Shown here: positions 63,037-64,000 of the stretch, one piece after another
Layout of the letters: the number at the start of each line of letters is the position of its first letter
Position numbering within the stretch: position 1 is the stretch's first letter
Source: Pseudomonas sp. HOU2
GTDB taxonomy: Bacteria > Pseudomonadota > Gammaproteobacteria > Pseudomonadales > Pseudomonadaceae
Direction: 5' to 3'
Length of the DNA stretch: 64,000 bases
NCBI RefSeq assembly: GCF_040729435.1
Contig: NZ_CP160398.1
Coordinates: forward strand, 310,001 to 374,000
The notes under the pieces: model-generated
Seen by the model: only the letters and a program-made list of their open reading frames with translations
What the model was told of the DNA's origin: nothing
The model's database searches: none
Made by a program: the position numbers and the translations under genes

Positions 63037-63930
63037 ATGCTCGGTCAGCTTCACGACGTCGATTTGCAGTTGCTGCGCCTGTTCGTACGGGTGGTGGAGT
63101 GCGGCGGCTTCAGCGCGGCGCAAGGTGAACTGGGTCTGAGCCAGTCGAGCATCAGCCAGCAAATGGCCAAGCTCGAAACCCGCCTCGGCTATCGCCTGTG
63201 CAGCCGTGGCAAGGGCGGTTTCAGCGTCACGCCCAAGGGTGAGCAACTGCTGATCGCCATTCGCACACTGTTTCAGTCCATCGAGACTTTCCGGCATCAG
63301 TCCAATGGCGTCGCCGGACGGCTGATCGGTGAGGTGCGGCTGGGCTTGTCCGAGGCGCTTGATCAGTCGGTGCTGCTGCGAGTGGCGGAGGCGATCCGGC
63401 GCTTTCGCGAGCGCGATGAGTCGGTGCGCATCGAGTTGATCAGCGCCATGCCCGGAGAGATGGAGCGCCTGCTGCTGCAACAGCGTCTGGACCTGGCCAT
63501 CGGTTATTTCTCGCAGGTGCAGAGCGCGTTCGATTACCGCGAACTGTTCCGGGAAACCCAGCATTTGTATTGCGCGCAGGGGCATCCACTGTTCAGCGTC
63601 GATGAGCCGGATGATGCGGCATTGCAGGCCTGCGACCGGGTGGATCATCCATATCGGTTCATGCGCACGGGCGAGCCGTTTCCGGACAAGCGTTTTTCCG
63701 CGCGTTCGGAACAGGTCGAGGGCACCCTCGCCTTCATTCTCTCCGGCAAGCATGTCGACTATCTGCCGGATCACTATGCGCGGGTCTGGGAGGACAAAGG
63801 CATGCTGCGCGCGTTGCGGCCTGGGGAATTGAGTTTCGAAGTGGCGTTTCATCTGGCCCGGCATCGCGCTCAGGTGCCGGGGGACGCGCAGAAGGCGTTT
63901 GAGGAGGATTTGCTCAGCGCGTTTACATGA
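63037..63930 (+). CDS. LysR-family transcriptional regulator
   Basis: 297 residues. Winged helix at the N-terminus: LRLFVRVVECGGFSAAQGEL with recognition helix SQSSISQQMAKLETRLGYRL. The effector domain starts near GEVRLGLSEALDQSVLL. ATG 63037 has GGGAG 8 nt upstream. Divergent from the binding protein/speB operon, which it probably controls with a polyamine or agmatine-related inducer. Confidence 0.9.
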   Translation: MLGQLHDVDLQLLRLFVRVVECGGFSAAQGELGLSQSSISQQMAKLETRLGYRLCSRGKGGFSVTPKGEQLLIAIRTLFQSIETFRHQSNGVAGRLIGEVRLGLSEALDQSVLLRVAEAIRRFRERDESVRIELISAMPGEMERLLLQQRLDLAIGYFSQVQSAFDYRELFRETQHLYCAQGHPLFSVDEPDDAALQACDRVDHPYRFMRTGEPFPDKRFSARSEQVEGTLAFILSGKHVDYLPDHYARVWEDKGMLRALRPGELSFEVAFHLARHRAQVPGDAQKAFEEDLLSAFT

Positions 63931-63942
63931 CCTCTAAGCTTT

Positions 63943-64000
63943 TGTGGCGAGGGAGCTTGCTCCCGTGCGGCTGCGTAGCAGTCGTAAAAAACCGTTGACT
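63943..64000. repeat. REP copy, family C, cut by the window end
   Basis: TGTGGCGAGGGAGCTTGCTC begins here; the inverted partner would lie beyond the window. Confidence 0.8.

Noticed and set aside
1..64000. CRISPR arrays, tRNA or rRNA genes, prophage genes
   Set aside because: No regularly spaced identical repeats, no tRNA-like cloverleaf and no structural phage genes were seen; the repeated sequences are REP elements.

Overview
The window reads as chromosomal DNA from a fluorescent Pseudomonas, most likely the P. fluorescens group. The evidence is high-GC coding with Pseudomonas-type genes (PtxS with the kgu operon, SfnG, AruH, an MvaT/MvaU-family silencer, KfrA-like protein, EfeM-type imelysin) and many intergenic inverted REP doublets of several families. 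It holds about 56 protein genes on both strands. I saw no rRNA, tRNA or CRISPR array.

Layout. 1-12.5 kb: end of an Efe iron-uptake operon, pssA, a TetR gene with a linked NTF2-like gene, sfnG behind a sigma-54-type promoter, a TSUP permease, nudC with a dienoyl-CoA isomerase-like gene, a methyltransferase, a TPR/ECF sigma/anti-sigma operon and pncA. 12.5-19 kb: an OmpR/RstB-type two-component pair divergent from an RND pump operon that lacks its own outer-membrane channel. 19-27.3 kb: an AT-richer accessory stretch with four genes of unknown function, a DUF1345 membrane protein and a type Va autotransporter. 27.3-32.7 kb: ptxS and kguEKTD (2-ketogluconate catabolism), with two identical 14-bp PtxS operators. 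32.8-43.6 kb: aruH, a chemoreceptor, glycerate kinase with a CdaR-type regulator and divergent MFS transporter, an aldo/keto reductase, rarD and hpd. 43.9-49.4 kb: an EamA exporter divergent from a LysR regulator, a CSS-EAL phosphodiesterase, an MvaU-like silencer, a small secreted protein and gloA. 49.6-57.9 kb: peroxide and thiol defence (ahpF, ahpC, gor) around a divergent tyrosine integrase/KfrA-like pair, then a TonB siderophore receptor. 58-64 kb: a small exported protein, GNAT, DinB-like, zapE, an agmatinase-polyamine binding protein operon and its divergent LysR regulator.

The most interesting signal is at 19.1-27.2 kb. Three 20-bp near-palindromes of the lux-box type (CT-N12-AG; consensus ACCTGTMARNTCTGACAGTT) sit 75-100 bp upstream of three transcription units that encode only uncharacterised beta-rich proteins. 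At least one, and probably two, of them lie at the spacing expected for a LuxR-type activator (about -43). No luxI or luxR gene lies in the window, so this looks like a quorum-sensing or LuxR-solo regulon of unknown output. Its proteins are related in pairs: two share a C-terminal domain of about 130 residues, and two share a beta module of about 40 residues.

Other points: an ECF sigma factor whose only plausible start codon is ATC; a TetR gene that appears leaderless with its palindromic operator inside the promoter; a REP doublet read in frame as the C-terminus of KguK; and a folded non-coding segment at 20.1-20.3 kb next to a copied scrap of the RND gene 3' end.
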